Assembly: GCA_025355955.1 (NCBI GenBank) | Contig: JANXYP010000105.1 | Coordinates: forward strand, 1-52,744 | Origin: Chloroflexota bacterium | GTDB lineage: Bacteria > Chloroflexota > Chloroflexia > QHBQ01 | Direction: 5' to 3' | DNA length: 52,744 bases | Shown: positions 15,618 through 24,667 of the stretch, piece by piece | Layout of the letters: each line of letters begins with the position of its first letter | Position numbering within the stretch: the stretch's first letter is position 1 | Notes under the pieces: model-generated | Seen by the model: the letters and a program-made list of their open reading frames with translations, nothing else | Databases searched by the model: none | Told to the model about the DNA's origin: nothing | Translations under genes and position numbers: made by a program

Positions 15618-18600
15618 ATGCGTAGGATCAATCGTCGGTGGCTCGTCGTCCTGCTGGCAGTAACGCTGTGCAGCGTTGGTCTCGCCCAATCGTCGTCAAA
15701 CCAGGCTCCCGTATCGTCAAACCAAAACCAGCCATCAAACCCAGGCAGCCAGTCCGCCAGTGATGCAGCGAAGATGCCCGACCTCAGCAAGTTGGCGCTA
15801 GCCTTCGTGCCGAATGTCGGCCAGTTCGATGCCCAGGTGCGATACGTGGCGCACGGCCCCGGCTATACCCTGTTCCTCACCGACAAAGAGGCGGTGATGG
15901 TTATCAGCCAGCGCCAATCCTCGCCAGGGCGCGATAAATCGCCCCGCTACCAGTCCCCCCAACCCTCGCAAACCTCAAACCTCAAACCTCAAACCTCGGT
16001 TCTCCGCTATCAGTGGCAGGCTGCCAACGCCGCGCCGCAGTTCGTCGCTGCGAATAAGCTGGCAGGCAGCAGCAACTACTTCATCGGCAACGACAAGACA
16101 AAGTGGCACACCGATGTTCCCAGCTACAGCCGAGTCACCTATCAGGCGCTCTACCCTGGCATTGACCTCAGCTACTATAGCACCGGCGGTCAGTTGGAGT
16201 ATGACTTGACGGTTGCCCCTGGTGCAGACCCATCGCGCATCCGCCTGGCAGTTACTGGCGCGAAGGTCGAAGCGGTCGCGGGTGAGCTGCTGCTGCACAC
16301 CACAGTAGGCGACATTCGCCAGCCCGCGCCCCGCATCTATCAGGATGGGCCGAACGGCAAGCAGGAGATTAGCGGTGGTTACCAAGTGCTGGCCGACGGC
16401 AGCATCGGCTTCAGCCTCGCCGCCTACGACACCAGCAGGCCGTTGGTGATTGACCCGGTGGTTGACTACGCCACCTACCTCGGCGGCGACGGCTGGTGGG
16501 ATGAAGGCATGGCAATCAAGGCTGATGCTCAGGGTAATGCCTACGTCGCGGGCTACACCGACTCCGACAACTTCCCCGTCTACAACCCGATCCAGCCAGC
16601 CCAGCCCGGCGGTTATGCCTTCATCAGTAAGCTGGCTGCCGATGGCGCTAGTTTCATCTACTCCACATACTTTGGCGGAGGCGGCGAAATAAACTGCGGA
16701 ATGGACGTGGATAGTGCAGGCAACGTTTATGTGATGGGCGATACCCAGTCGGGCAATTTCCCGCTAGTCAATCCAATACAGTCGTCGTTGCGCGGCGCAC
16801 AAAACCTGTTCATGTCGAAGTTGAACGTCGCGGGCAACCAGTTGCTCTATTCCACCTACTTCGGCGGCGATCACTATGATTACAGTGGCGGAGTGGCACT
16901 AGACAGCAATGGCAACACCTTCTACACAGGTGAGACCAATTCCGACAACTTCCCCACCCAGAACGCAATTAAGTCATACCTAAGCGGTAATTCCGATTCC
17001 TTTGTCGTGAAGTTCACCAGCAACGGGGCGTTGATATTCTCCACCTATCTGGGTGGTGGTGGAGGTGACGGCGTAAACGTATATTCTGAAAGTGCGGTGG
17101 CAACGGACAGCGCTGGCAACGTTTACGTAACGGGCAGCACTAACTCTGCCGACTTCCCCACCACCGCCAATGCCTACCAACGCAGCCTAAGCGGTCCCTC
17201 GGATGCCTTCATCACCAAACTGAGCAGCGATGGTCAGCACATCCTCTATTCTACTTACCTTGGCGGCAGCGAAGGCGAGGATGGGGCAGGCATAACCGTA
17301 GGCAGCGATGGCAGTGCCTATGTCACCGGCGGAACTGGTTCGCTCAACTTTCCGGTTGTCAATGGGGTGCAGAGCCTATATGCAGGTGGTAGCCTCGATG
17401 CCTTCGTCACCAAATTGTCGCCCGATGGCTCATCACTGGCATACTCTACCTACCTGGGCGGCACTGACTACGACATCGGCCAGAGCATCGCGGTGGACAG
17501 CCAGGGCAACGCTACAGTTACTGGCCGCACCTACTCACTGGACTACCCCACTTACAATCCCGTGCCAATGCGGTCACAGGATACCTACGGCCCATTTGTC
17601 ACCAGGCTGAACAGCTCGGGCAACGGCTTTATCTATTCCACCTATCTAGGCGGCTTTCCAGGCGGCACCGATCAGGGCATGGGCGTGGCTCTCGATCAGA
17701 GCGGCAACACCTATCTCACTGGCATTACCTTCTCCGCCTACTTTGCCACTACCCCCGTAGTACAGTCGGTCAAAGGAGCGGGCCATGATGCCTTCGTTGC
17801 TAAACTAAACCCTGCCTCGGCCACCCCTAGCGCGACCATGACCGGCACGCCACCGACCGCAACACCAACCGATACTCCCATCCCAACTCCTCAGCCATCC
17901 GGCAATTGCGCCAGTGGCTTGCAGCGGGTGGAGCTAGTTAACGACAACGCCGAGGCGCTCCCCGACCACACTCTTATTAACTATGCAGGAGATAGCTGGG
18001 TTGTCATCACGCAGACCTCCCATAGCCCTACCCACTCTTGGTCGGCCAACGCCTTTGGCAGCCCCAGTTATGGCCTAAACAATCTGGCAACCCATGACAT
18101 CCCACCCTTGCCCGCCAATTCCAGCTCCGTCCTCTCCACCTACGGCCTAAACTACCTGGTAACGCATGACATCCTGCCACTGCCGATCAATTCCGGCTCC
18201 GTTACCCTCAGCTTCTGGCATCACTACAACTTCGGCTATGGCGGCTACTCTCAACAGGGCGGAGTGATCGAGGTCAGCACCGACAATGGCACGACCTGGA
18301 GCGACCTGGGCGCAGACATCGTGCAGAACAGCTACAACGGCACGGTGCATGGTGGGCCGCTCGATGGCCGACCGGCCTTCGTCAACTCTAATCCGGGCTA
18401 CCCCAACTACATCCAGACCATCGTCAGACTCACTACCCATGCGGGGCGAAATGTGCGCATCAGATTTGCCACCAACGCAGGCGGCACCCCCCCACAGGGC
18501 GGCGCTTGGAACGTCGACGATGTGGAGATCTACGCCTGCACCAACGGCACGCCAGTGCCAACCAACACCCCTGGTGGCCCCACCAACACGCCGGTGCCGA

Positions 18601-19211
18601 CCAACACCCCCGCCACGCCGACAATGACACCAGTCGAGTGCGCCAACCCATTCTTGGACATCAATAACAACGTCTTCTACAACGCGATCCACATTCTGAA
18701 CTGTCGCGGGGTGGTCAGCGGCACCGATGCCAGCCACTACAGCCCAGCGGGAACCGCGACGCGCGGCCAGTTCGCTCGCACGGTGGTGAAAGGCTTTGGT
18801 CTGCCGCTGATTACCCCCGCTAGCGGCCAGGACTTCACCGATGTGCCGCCCAGCTACTTCGCCTATCTGTACATCGAGAGCGGCTATCATGCAGGCATCC
18901 TCAGTGGCTTCGATGCGGCAAGCTGCATTGCTGCAGGTGCGACTCCGCCATGCTACCTGCCCAACCTGGCAATTACCCGCGCTCAGACTGCTCGGCTGGT
19001 AGTGAAAGCGGCTGGTTATGTGGTAATCACGCCAACCGGCGGCTCAACCTTTGTGGATGTGCCACCCAGCTACTACGCCTACGCTTATATCGAGACTGCC
19101 TACACGCACAACATCATTCGCGGGGTGGACAGCACGCACTTCCAGCCGGATCGCAACATCCGCCGCGACGAGATGGCCCAGATCGTCTACACCGCAGTGA
19201 CTCTGCCGTAG
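15618..19211 (+). CDS. large secreted SBBP-repeat protein with C-terminal SLH domains
   Basis: 1197 residues from ATG 15618, where TAAGGAGGGG precedes and a signal peptide follows (RRWLVVLLAVTLCSVGLAQ). Layout: Ser/Asn/Gln-rich spacer; a domain at ~55-270 of the kind that precedes SBBP repeats (FVPNVGQFDAQVRYVAHG, YPGIDLSYYS); about seven SBBP beta-propeller repeats, each with a (Y/F)STY(L/F)GG motif, to ~735; a Thr/Pro stalk; a beta-sandwich with NVDDVEIYAC; a second Thr/Pro stalk (PTNTPGGPTNTP); and three S-layer homology domains at ~1010-1197 (each with FxDVPPSYxAYxYIE or equivalent). It should sit in the cell envelope through the SLH domains. CAAACCT repeats are translated inside the first domain. 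A TATAAT at 15563-15568 may be its -10. Confidence 0.92.
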   Translation: MRRINRRWLVVLLAVTLCSVGLAQSSSNQAPVSSNQNQPSNPGSQSASDAAKMPDLSKLALAFVPNVGQFDAQVRYVAHGPGYTLFLTDKEAVMVISQRQSSPGRDKSPRYQSPQPSQTSNLKPQTSVLRYQWQAANAAPQFVAANKLAGSSNYFIGNDKTKWHTDVPSYSRVTYQALYPGIDLSYYSTGGQLEYDLTVAPGADPSRIRLAVTGAKVEAVAGELLLHTTVGDIRQPAPRIYQDGPNGKQEISGGYQVLADGSIGFSLAAYDTSRPLVIDPVVDYATYLGGDGWWDEGMAIKADAQGNAYVAGYTDSDNFPVYNPIQPAQPGGYAFISKLAADGASFIYSTYFGGGGEINCGMDVDSAGNVYVMGDTQSGNFPLVNPIQSSLRGAQNLFMSKLNVAGNQLLYSTYFGGDHYDYSGGVALDSNGNTFYTGETNSDNFPTQNAIKSYLSGNSDSFVVKFTSNGALIFSTYLGGGGGDGVNVYSESAVATDSAGNVYVTGSTNSADFPTTANAYQRSLSGPSDAFITKLSSDGQHILYSTYLGGSEGEDGAGITVGSDGSAYVTGGTGSLNFPVVNGVQSLYAGGSLDAFVTKLSPDGSSLAYSTYLGGTDYDIGQSIAVDSQGNATVTGRTYSLDYPTYNPVPMRSQDTYGPFVTRLNSSGNGFIYSTYLGGFPGGTDQGMGVALDQSGNTYLTGITFSAYFATTPVVQSVKGAGHDAFVAKLNPASATPSATMTGTPPTATPTDTPIPTPQPSGNCASGLQRVELVNDNAEALPDHTLINYAGDSWVVITQTSHSPTHSWSANAFGSPSYGLNNLATHDIPPLPANSSSVLSTYGLNYLVTHDILPLPINSGSVTLSFWHHYNFGYGGYSQQGGVIEVSTDNGTTWSDLGADIVQNSYNGTVHGGPLDGRPAFVNSNPGYPNYIQTIVRLTTHAGRNVRIRFATNAGGTPPQGGAWNVDDVEIYACTNGTPVPTNTPGGPTNTPVPTNTPATPTMTPVECANPFLDINNNVFYNAIHILNCRGVVSGTDASHYSPAGTATRGQFARTVVKGFGLPLITPASGQDFTDVPPSYFAYLYIESGYHAGILSGFDAASCIAAGATPPCYLPNLAITRAQTARLVVKAAGYVVITPTGGSTFVDVPPSYYAYAYIETAYTHNIIRGVDSTHFQPDRNIRRDEMAQIVYTAVTLP
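15969..15996 (+). repeat. heptanucleotide array CAAACCT x4 inside a coding sequence
   Basis: Four perfect CAAACCT units, read in frame as part of QTSNLKPQTS in the SBBP/SLH protein. They lie in a loop of the N-terminal domain that also carries low-complexity residues. Confidence 0.85.
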
Positions 19212-19252
19212 CCGAGTGCTGAGGTTTGAGGCTTGGCTGGCTTTAGGTAGGC

Positions 19253-19281
19253 TTGCAAACCAGCACTCCGCCCGCTATACT
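19253..19281 (+). promoter_or_regulatory. sigma70-type promoter for the saccharopine dehydrogenase-like gene
   Basis: TTGCAA (19253-19258), 17-nt spacer, TATACT (19276-19281), 50 nt before the ATG at 19331. Confidence 0.65.
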
Positions 19282-19330
19282 AGCCCGCAAGAAGCTGAAG
19301 GCAAAATAGCGTGAGGGAGAAAGCAGAACG

Positions 19331-20506
19331 ATGGGCTACAAATATTGCGTGCTGGGTGGCGGGCGACAGGGAACGGCGGCGGCTTATGACCTGGCTCAGT
19401 TTGGCGAGGCCGATGAGATTATCATTGCCGACCGCGAACTGGATGCCGCTACCCGTGCTGTGGTGCGGGTCAACGAACTGGCGGGCCGACGCATAGCGCG
19501 GGCCGAGCGGGTGGATGCCAACGATGAAGAAGGGATGATCGCGCTGCTGACCGGCGTGCAGGCGACGATTAGCGCGTTGCCGTTCGTTTTCAATTTGGCG
19601 GCCACACGGGCGGCGATTGCCGCTGGCACGAACTACTGCGATCTGGGCGGCAACACCGAGGTGGTGCAACAGCAACTCGATATGGACGAGCAGGCCAAGG
19701 AGAAGGGCGTAACCGTCATCCCCGACTGCGGACTGATGCCGGGGCTGGGCAATATCCTGGCGGTTTACTCGATGGGGTTGGTGGCGAATCCCCGCGAGGT
19801 ACGCATCTACGTTGGCGGGTTGCCGCTCAACCCCCGCCCGCCGTTCAATTATCTACTCAGTTTCAACATGGATGGGCTAATCAACGAATACAGTGGTAGC
19901 GCCATCTACCTACGCGGCGGCCAACCAACCGAGGTGGATGCCCTGACCGAGCGCGAGGAACTCGACTTCCCACCACCGCTGGGCCGCTGTGAGGCGTTTG
20001 TCACCAGCGGCGGCACTTCGACCGTGCCGTACAGCTTGCAGGGCAAGTTGCAAGTCTACGAGGAGAAGACGGTGCGCTACCCCGGCCATCTCGATCAGCT
20101 GGTCGCCTTCAAGGAACTGGGGCTGTTCGAGGCGACGGCGGTCAACGCGGGTGGCGTGCCGGTTCGTCCCCGCGATGTCATGTCTGCGCTGCTCGCTCCG
20201 CGCATCACCTTCCCCGAAGACCAGGACGTAGTGGTGATGCGGGTAATCTGCATTGGCGACAAGCTGGCGACGCTCGACCTGTTCGACAGCTACGACGAGG
20301 CCACCGGCTTTACGGCAATGGAGCGCACCACTGGTTTTCCCACCGCTCTAGTCGCCCACATGATGGCTCGTCATGACCTGCCCACAGGCGCAACCCCACT
20401 GGAGCTGTCGATACCGGCAGCGGAATACGTGACGAGGCTGGCGGAGCGGAAGTTCAATTTGAATGAGGTTGTGGAGTTATACGATTTCCAGCGGGTAATG
20501 CGGTAA
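19331..20506 (+). CDS. saccharopine dehydrogenase family NAD(P)-binding oxidoreductase
   Basis: 391 residues. The N-terminus is a Rossmann fold with CVLGGGRQGTAAAYDLAQFG, then a D residue ending strand 2 (IIIADREL). The middle contains ATISALPFVFNLAATRAAIA and NYCDLGGNTEV, and PDCGLMPGLGNILAVY, all typical of saccharopine dehydrogenase / lysine 6-dehydrogenase proteins. The likely reaction is oxidative deamination or formation of a lysine- or glutamate-type imine in amino-acid metabolism; the exact substrate is open. GGGAG lies 12 nt before the ATG. The last codons and the stop (GTA ATG CGG TAA) are made of the terminal repeat of an inserted element at 20493-20568, so the true C-terminus may have been altered. 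Confidence 0.85.
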   Translation: MGYKYCVLGGGRQGTAAAYDLAQFGEADEIIIADRELDAATRAVVRVNELAGRRIARAERVDANDEEGMIALLTGVQATISALPFVFNLAATRAAIAAGTNYCDLGGNTEVVQQQLDMDEQAKEKGVTVIPDCGLMPGLGNILAVYSMGLVANPREVRIYVGGLPLNPRPPFNYLLSFNMDGLINEYSGSAIYLRGGQPTEVDALTEREELDFPPPLGRCEAFVTSGGTSTVPYSLQGKLQVYEEKTVRYPGHLDQLVAFKELGLFEATAVNAGGVPVRPRDVMSALLAPRITFPEDQDVVVMRVICIGDKLATLDLFDSYDEATGFTAMERTTGFPTALVAHMMARHDLPTGATPLELSIPAAEYVTRLAERKFNLNEVVELYDFQRVMR

Positions 20507-20568
20507 ATCGTAGGGGCGGGCGGTGGCCCGCCATGCAGCGTCAACAATGCTGATTTTACCGTATCACC
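20493..20568. repeat. inverted-repeat element (TIR GATACGGTAAAATC), copy A
   Basis: The left end GGGTAATGCGGTAAATC is inverted at the right as GATTTTACCGTATCACCC, around the core GTAGGGGCGGGCGGTGGCCCGCC. A near-identical copy lies at 33663-33741. The left end supplies the stop codon of the upstream gene. Confidence 0.8.
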
Positions 20569-20620
20569 CAAGCGAATTTGTAATATAGCTTCATTCACTA
20601 CAACTATAGGAGGAATCACA

Positions 20621-21118
20621 GTGAGCGAGTCGAACCCAAAGGATAAGACACGGGATGATCGCACCGATTTTGATTTCTTCATGGGCAGATGGAAAGTACA
20701 CCACCGCCGCTTGAAGGAGCGGCTCAAGGGTTCAGATGCGTGGGAAGAGTTTAATGGCACATCGGTTGCTCGCCATGTTCTAGGTGGGCTAGGCAACATG
20801 GATGAAATCACGCTAGAACGACCTTCGGGGAGAGCGGAAGGCATGACCATACGGCTCTACGACCCCATAACCAGGCAGTGGAGCCTCTACTGGGCGGACA
20901 GCGTGAGTGGAACCCTGCAACCACCGATGATTGGCCGCTTCGAGGACGGGCGTGGAGAGTTCTACGCTCAGGAAATCTTCGAGGGCCAGAGCGTCTTTAG
21001 CCGCTTCATCTGGTCGGAGATCACCGCAACGTCTTGCCACTGGGAGCAGGCGCTCTCAGCTGATGGCGGGAGGTCGTGGGAGACTAACTGGACTATGGAG
21101 TTTGTTCGTATCGAATAA
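20621..21118 (+). CDS. DUF1579-like (lipocalin-type) protein
   Basis: 165 residues from GTG 20621, with TAGGAGG at 20608-20614. The N-terminal FDFFMGRWKVHHRRL, followed by a Trp-Glu-Glu-Phe and later RLYDPITRQWSLYWADS, is the pattern of small secreted or cytoplasmic beta-barrel proteins annotated as DUF1579, in which a WxG-like element opens the barrel. No signal peptide is seen. The ligand and role are unknown. It is monocistronic and converges with the DUF2085 gene 31 nt downstream. Confidence 0.75.
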   Translation: MSESNPKDKTRDDRTDFDFFMGRWKVHHRRLKERLKGSDAWEEFNGTSVARHVLGGLGNMDEITLERPSGRAEGMTIRLYDPITRQWSLYWADSVSGTLQPPMIGRFEDGRGEFYAQEIFEGQSVFSRFIWSEITATSCHWEQALSADGGRSWETNWTMEFVRIE

Positions 21119-21149
21119 ACGCGGGGTCTCAAGTTAATGCTGTAGTAGT

Positions 21150-21824
21150 TTAATTGTACTGATGGCTGGCGCTCATGTCAACCGCAGGTGAGGCATCATG
21201 CACCCCCAGCACCCGCCACAGCCGCCGCTTGATTGCATCGAACCAGGGATAGATCGTGGCGATCGCGGCGAAGCCAAACAGTCCGCCAGTGAGGGTGCGG
21301 AGTAGCACGTCGCTATGGCGCAGGCCGAATAGCTGGGTTAGGCCATCGATGACCAGTGGCAAGGCGCAGAGCATCATCCAGCGCAGCGGCAGGGGTCGGT
21401 AGGTGCGCCCATCGCGCCGCGCCCAGGCGTAGTATAGCCCGCCCAGCAGCATCGCCGTGTAGATCGCCAGGCAGCGCTGGCAGAGGCAGAGTTGGAAGCC
21501 GTATGGGTAGTAGGAGTGGGTCGGCACCTGGTCACAGATAATGCCGTAGCTGGCGAAGAAGAAGTTGCCCGCATCGGTAAGGCCGATGCTATTCAGCCAG
21601 GGGCCGACGAAGGCAAAGATGAGCAGCAGCGCATAGTATAGGTTGGCAAGCAGCAACCAGTGGCGAAAGAACCACACTACTACCCCACGCAATACTCCCC
21701 GCACGCTGGAGTCGAAGGTGCGGCGGCGGTTGCCCGCCCACTGCGTCTCTGCCGTGGCGCTGATACGGGCGATGTAGGCTTCGCGGCTCTCATTGGGAGC
21801 CTGTGGTAGCGGTTGCTGGTTCAT
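21150..21824 (-). CDS. DUF2085 membrane protein (last gene of redox operon)
   Basis: 224 residues, with a hydrophilic N-terminus of ~50 and five hydrophobic segments (for example LLLANLYYALLLIFAFVGPW, LPLRWMMLCALPLVIDGL). The DUF2085 signature is present: CDQVPTHSYYPYGFQLCLCQ then RCLAIYTAMLLGG, with four cysteines that could bind metal or cycle as disulfides. Its ATG overlaps the stop of the thioredoxin-like gene (ATGA), so it is translationally coupled. A second DUF2085 gene begins the membrane part of the same operon at 23990. The family has no established function; the context points to thiol redox chemistry at the membrane. Confidence 0.85.
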   Translation of the reverse strand: MNQQPLPQAPNESREAYIARISATAETQWAGNRRRTFDSSVRGVLRGVVVWFFRHWLLLANLYYALLLIFAFVGPWLNSIGLTDAGNFFFASYGIICDQVPTHSYYPYGFQLCLCQRCLAIYTAMLLGGLYYAWARRDGRTYRPLPLRWMMLCALPLVIDGLTQLFGLRHSDVLLRTLTGGLFGFAAIATIYPWFDAIKRRLWRVLGVHDASPAVDMSASHQYN

Positions 21825-23053
21825 GGTAGTATCTTGCCCAGGTTGCTCTGCAGCATGGCGGCATCCATCGCGCCAATCTGCACGAATTGTATCACCCCGT
21901 TACGGTCAACGAAGAAGCTGGACGGCGTGGCCTCGATGTTGTAGTTGAGCGAGATAGTGTTGTTGTCATCGTCCTGAATTACCGGAAAAGCCATCTTGAA
22001 CTGGGCAATATAGGATACCACCTGCTGCTTCATACTGGAGTTTTCGGTGTCCACCGCCAGCACCACCAGCCCCTTGCTATCGTGATACTTGGTGTAGGCA
22101 TCAACCAGCGCGGGCATCTCCGCCCGACAGGGGCCACACCAGGTTGCCCAGAAGTTGATCAGCACCGGATGGCCTTTCAATTGGCTGAGAGCGACTGGCT
22201 TACCGCTGTTCAGGTCTGTGCCAGCGGCGGCGGGTGCGATGTGGTTGGCGCGGGGGGCGGGGCCATTGTCGGCCCGCAGCGGGTTGGGGTAACTGATCTG
22301 CGCGGTGCGTGTGTCATAAAGGCTTGACTTCCAATTGTTGAGCAGCAGGTCGCGTTGGTCGGAGGCGAGGCTGAGGCTGGCGATCTTGTCGTTCTTATAG
22401 TTTTCAATCGTTAGATTGATACGTAGTGCGTCGCTGAGGATGCTGCGGGCCAGACCGTATTTGATCAGGGCGGGGCTGAAGCTGGCAGCATCAATATGAT
22501 TGCTGCTGGCGATGGAGGCCATATAAGTCTCAATCTCGGCCTCGCTCACCAGCGGATAGTTGTGCTTGTGCATATCCTGCAAGGCCAACCGCTCAAACAC
22601 CAGGCTGCTGAGAACCTGGTCCGCGGTGATGCTGCTGCCGGTCTGACCGATCGTCTCGTTGATTGCCTTGTTGAGATTGGCCTGCACATCAACGTCGCTC
22701 TGGCGGATTGCTTCGCCATTGACGAGGGCGGCAATCGTATCACCGTCGCCGCTGCCCCCGCTGGTAAACAGATAGAAATAAAGCGCCCCCCCTGCCAGGG
22801 AAATGAGCAACAGCACCGCGATCACCCGCCCGGCGGGCAGTTTTGAGTTTTGAGTTTTGAGTTTTGAGTTGAAAGACGGTTCTGGTTCGCCATCGTTGTC
22901 GAGGTGTGATTCATGCCCAGCGTCGGACGCAATATCGGGGGCAACATCAACAGCGGGAGCAATGAGTTGCGCCCCTATGTGATTATCATCATCGTAGGGG
23001 CGGGTTCCTTGATGCCCAATAGTGGGGGCATTGTTCGCGTGCAGGTCAGACAT
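21821..23053 (-). CDS. membrane-anchored TlpA/ResA-like thioredoxin with SurA_N-like domain
   Basis: 410 residues from ATG 23051-23053, overlapping the ccdA stop by 8 nt (ATGTCTGA). The first ~75 residues are cytoplasmic and low-complexity, and include a heptad-repeat peptide (NSKLKTQNSKL). One membrane segment follows (VIAVLLLISLAGGALYFYLF). Outside is a helical region that starts AALVNGEAIRQSDVD and resembles the SurA/PpiC N-terminal chaperone domain. A TlpA-type thioredoxin domain with FWATWCGPCRAEMPAL (active site CGPC) closes the protein. It should reduce disulfides outside the membrane, taking electrons from CcdA encoded just upstream. A fusion of chaperone-like and thioredoxin domains is uncommon. 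Confidence 0.88.
   Translation of the reverse strand: MSDLHANNAPTIGHQGTRPYDDDNHIGAQLIAPAVDVAPDIASDAGHESHLDNDGEPEPSFNSKLKTQNSKLPAGRVIAVLLLISLAGGALYFYLFTSGGSGDGDTIAALVNGEAIRQSDVDVQANLNKAINETIGQTGSSITADQVLSSLVFERLALQDMHKHNYPLVSEAEIETYMASIASSNHIDAASFSPALIKYGLARSILSDALRINLTIENYKNDKIASLSLASDQRDLLLNNWKSSLYDTRTAQISYPNPLRADNGPAPRANHIAPAAAGTDLNSGKPVALSQLKGHPVLINFWATWCGPCRAEMPALVDAYTKYHDSKGLVVLAVDTENSSMKQQVVSYIAQFKMAFPVIQDDDNNTISLNYNIEATPSSFFVDRNGVIQFVQIGAMDAAMLQSNLGKILP
22841..22868 (-). repeat. heptanucleotide array TTTTGAG x4 inside a coding sequence
   Basis: Four perfect units (AAAACTC on the coding strand), translated as part of SKLKTQNSKL in the cytoplasmic tail of the thioredoxin-like protein. 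The same unit occurs at 29332 and 45138. Confidence 0.85.
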
Positions 23054-23987
23054 TGATGCTCCACGAAGGGAATAGCGCGCTGAAGAAGCCAAGCGAACCC
23101 TGGAAGATGGCCCAGCCCATCACCAGCAGGAAAACACCGCTGATGAAGGTGACAACGTTTAGGTCGCGGATAATAGTCCAGCCGCCCACCCGCCAGGTGA
23201 GGCCGTGGCGGGTAAGCTTACGCAGGAAGCCGCTGACGCTGCCTACCGCCAGCGAGGCGATCAGGAACGGCACACCCAGGCCGAGGGTGAAGACGAAGAA
23301 GAGCAACCCAGCAGTACCAATGCTGGCCGAGTCGAAGCCGAGGCTGTAGACCGCGCCGAGGGTCGCGCCAACGCACGGGGTCCAACCTACCGCAAAGCCC
23401 ATGCCAATTAGCGAGGAGCTAAAGTAACCGAGACGGGGGTTGGCGTTGACATTCATATGCTTCTCGAAGTTGAGGAAGGGGATGTTGATCAGGCCAAGAG
23501 TGTGGATACCGAAAATAATCAGGATGATACCCGCGAACTGGCGTACCGTTTGCTGATGCTCGTACAGCACCCCACCCAGCGCCCCAGCAGAAAGGCCCAA
23601 CAGAGTGAAAATAACCCCAAAGCCTAGCACGAAGAATAGGGTATGGATGAAGGCGTTCAGGCGTGGGCTGATCGCGTGGCGCGGCCTCACCACTGCGACT
23701 GCTTGAGCGTGGGCCAGATCCAGGGTGGCGACTGCGCTCCCAGAGGGCATCGACTGGTTCGTGCGGGCAGCAAGACTGAGAGTGTCGTCGGGCTTACGCT
23801 CCAGATCTGCAGCGGTCAGTGGGCCGCTACCTTCAAGCAGCGGGTTGGCGCTCTGTGCGGTTCGACCACTGATGTAAGCGAGATAGGGCGGCACCAGCGG
23901 CAGCACGCAGGGCGAAAGGAAGGAAACCAACCCGGCGAAGAATGCGGCGAAGATCGTGGGTGCCTGGACATCGAGCAAGGGTAGCAT
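23046..23987 (-). CDS. ccdA: CcdA-type cytochrome c biogenesis / thiol-transport membrane protein
   Basis: 313 residues with six predicted membrane segments. Diagnostic are SFLSPCVLPLVPPYLAYISG in the first segment and VGWTPCVGATLGAVYSLG in the fourth: the two Pro-Cys motifs carry the cysteine pair that relays electrons from cytoplasmic thioredoxin to outside partners. Unusual is a ~60-residue hydrophilic insertion after the first segment (RTAQSANPLLEGSGP and following), which makes the protein longer than the ~230-residue minimal CcdA. It is in the middle of the five-gene overlapping redox operon, directly before its likely acceptor, the TlpA-like protein. Confidence 0.92.
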   Translation of the reverse strand: MLPLLDVQAPTIFAAFFAGLVSFLSPCVLPLVPPYLAYISGRTAQSANPLLEGSGPLTAADLERKPDDTLSLAARTNQSMPSGSAVATLDLAHAQAVAVVRPRHAISPRLNAFIHTLFFVLGFGVIFTLLGLSAGALGGVLYEHQQTVRQFAGIILIIFGIHTLGLINIPFLNFEKHMNVNANPRLGYFSSSLIGMGFAVGWTPCVGATLGAVYSLGFDSASIGTAGLLFFVFTLGLGVPFLIASLAVGSVSGFLRKLTRHGLTWRVGGWTIIRDLNVVTFISGVFLLVMGWAIFQGSLGFFSALFPSWSINV

Positions 23988-23989
23988 GG

Positions 23990-24667
23990 CTATGCTCCTC
24001 TATTCTGCATTTGGCGATAATAGTCGTTAAGGTTGAGACTGCGGGCGAAGCTGGTATCGACCCGCGGCCAGATGGCGAATATAAGCGCGTATCCGGCGAT
24101 CACCCCGCTGATCAGGCGCAGCCACCAGTTGAGCGAACCAAGCGCGTCGCTCTGCCCCAACCAGCCGAGCGCGCCGCCCACATCGCGCAGGCCGAAGGTG
24201 TGACTGAGCGCGTCAAGCAGGATGGGCAGGCAGAGCAGGATGGCGACGGGGATGCTCAACCCGGCGTAATGCATCTGCCCATGCGAGTCGCGGCGGCGTA
24301 GGCTGGGACGCATCCTTGCATAGACCAGACCGCCGACAAACAGACTGCCGTAGAAAGCCACGCAACGATGGCAGTGGGCCACCTGATAGCCGAACACGAA
24401 GTAGCTACGCTCCGGCAACTGGTGACAGAAAGCAACGTAGATGCGATTGATGATTTGCGCGGGGCCGCGTAGCCCGATTGCCATCAGCAGCGGTGACAAC
24501 CAGGGCAGCGTGACGAAGAGGCCCAGGAAGGTGTTGATCAACGCCAGCCAGTGGCGAGCCACCCAATCGGCGGCGTGGTCGAGGCGGCCCAGCGCCGGGT
24601 TTGGTCTCCTTAGTGTTCCCCTCTCCCCGCTGGGGAGAGGGTTGGGGTGAGGGGCAGTCTGGCTCAA
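23990..24667 (-). CDS. DUF2085 membrane protein with repeat-derived N-terminus
   Basis: 225 residues with about five membrane segments and the DUF2085 signature (CHQLPERSYFVFGYQVAHCH then RCVAFYGSLFVGGLV). The first ~20 residues, APHPNPLPSGERG, are translated from a CCCTCTCCCC/GGGGAGAGGG palindrome at 24619-24655, a repeat family and not an ancestral sequence. Start is TTG 24665-24667, sharing TTGA with the stop of the glutaredoxin-like gene; an internal start would remove the repeat peptide. It is homologous to the gene at 21150, so the operon carries two members of the family around ccdA and the thioredoxin. Confidence 0.82.
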   Translation of the reverse strand: MSQTAPHPNPLPSGERGTLRRPNPALGRLDHAADWVARHWLALINTFLGLFVTLPWLSPLLMAIGLRGPAQIINRIYVAFCHQLPERSYFVFGYQVAHCHRCVAFYGSLFVGGLVYARMRPSLRRRDSHGQMHYAGLSIPVAILLCLPILLDALSHTFGLRDVGGALGWLGQSDALGSLNWWLRLISGVIAGYALIFAIWPRVDTSFARSLNLNDYYRQMQNRGA

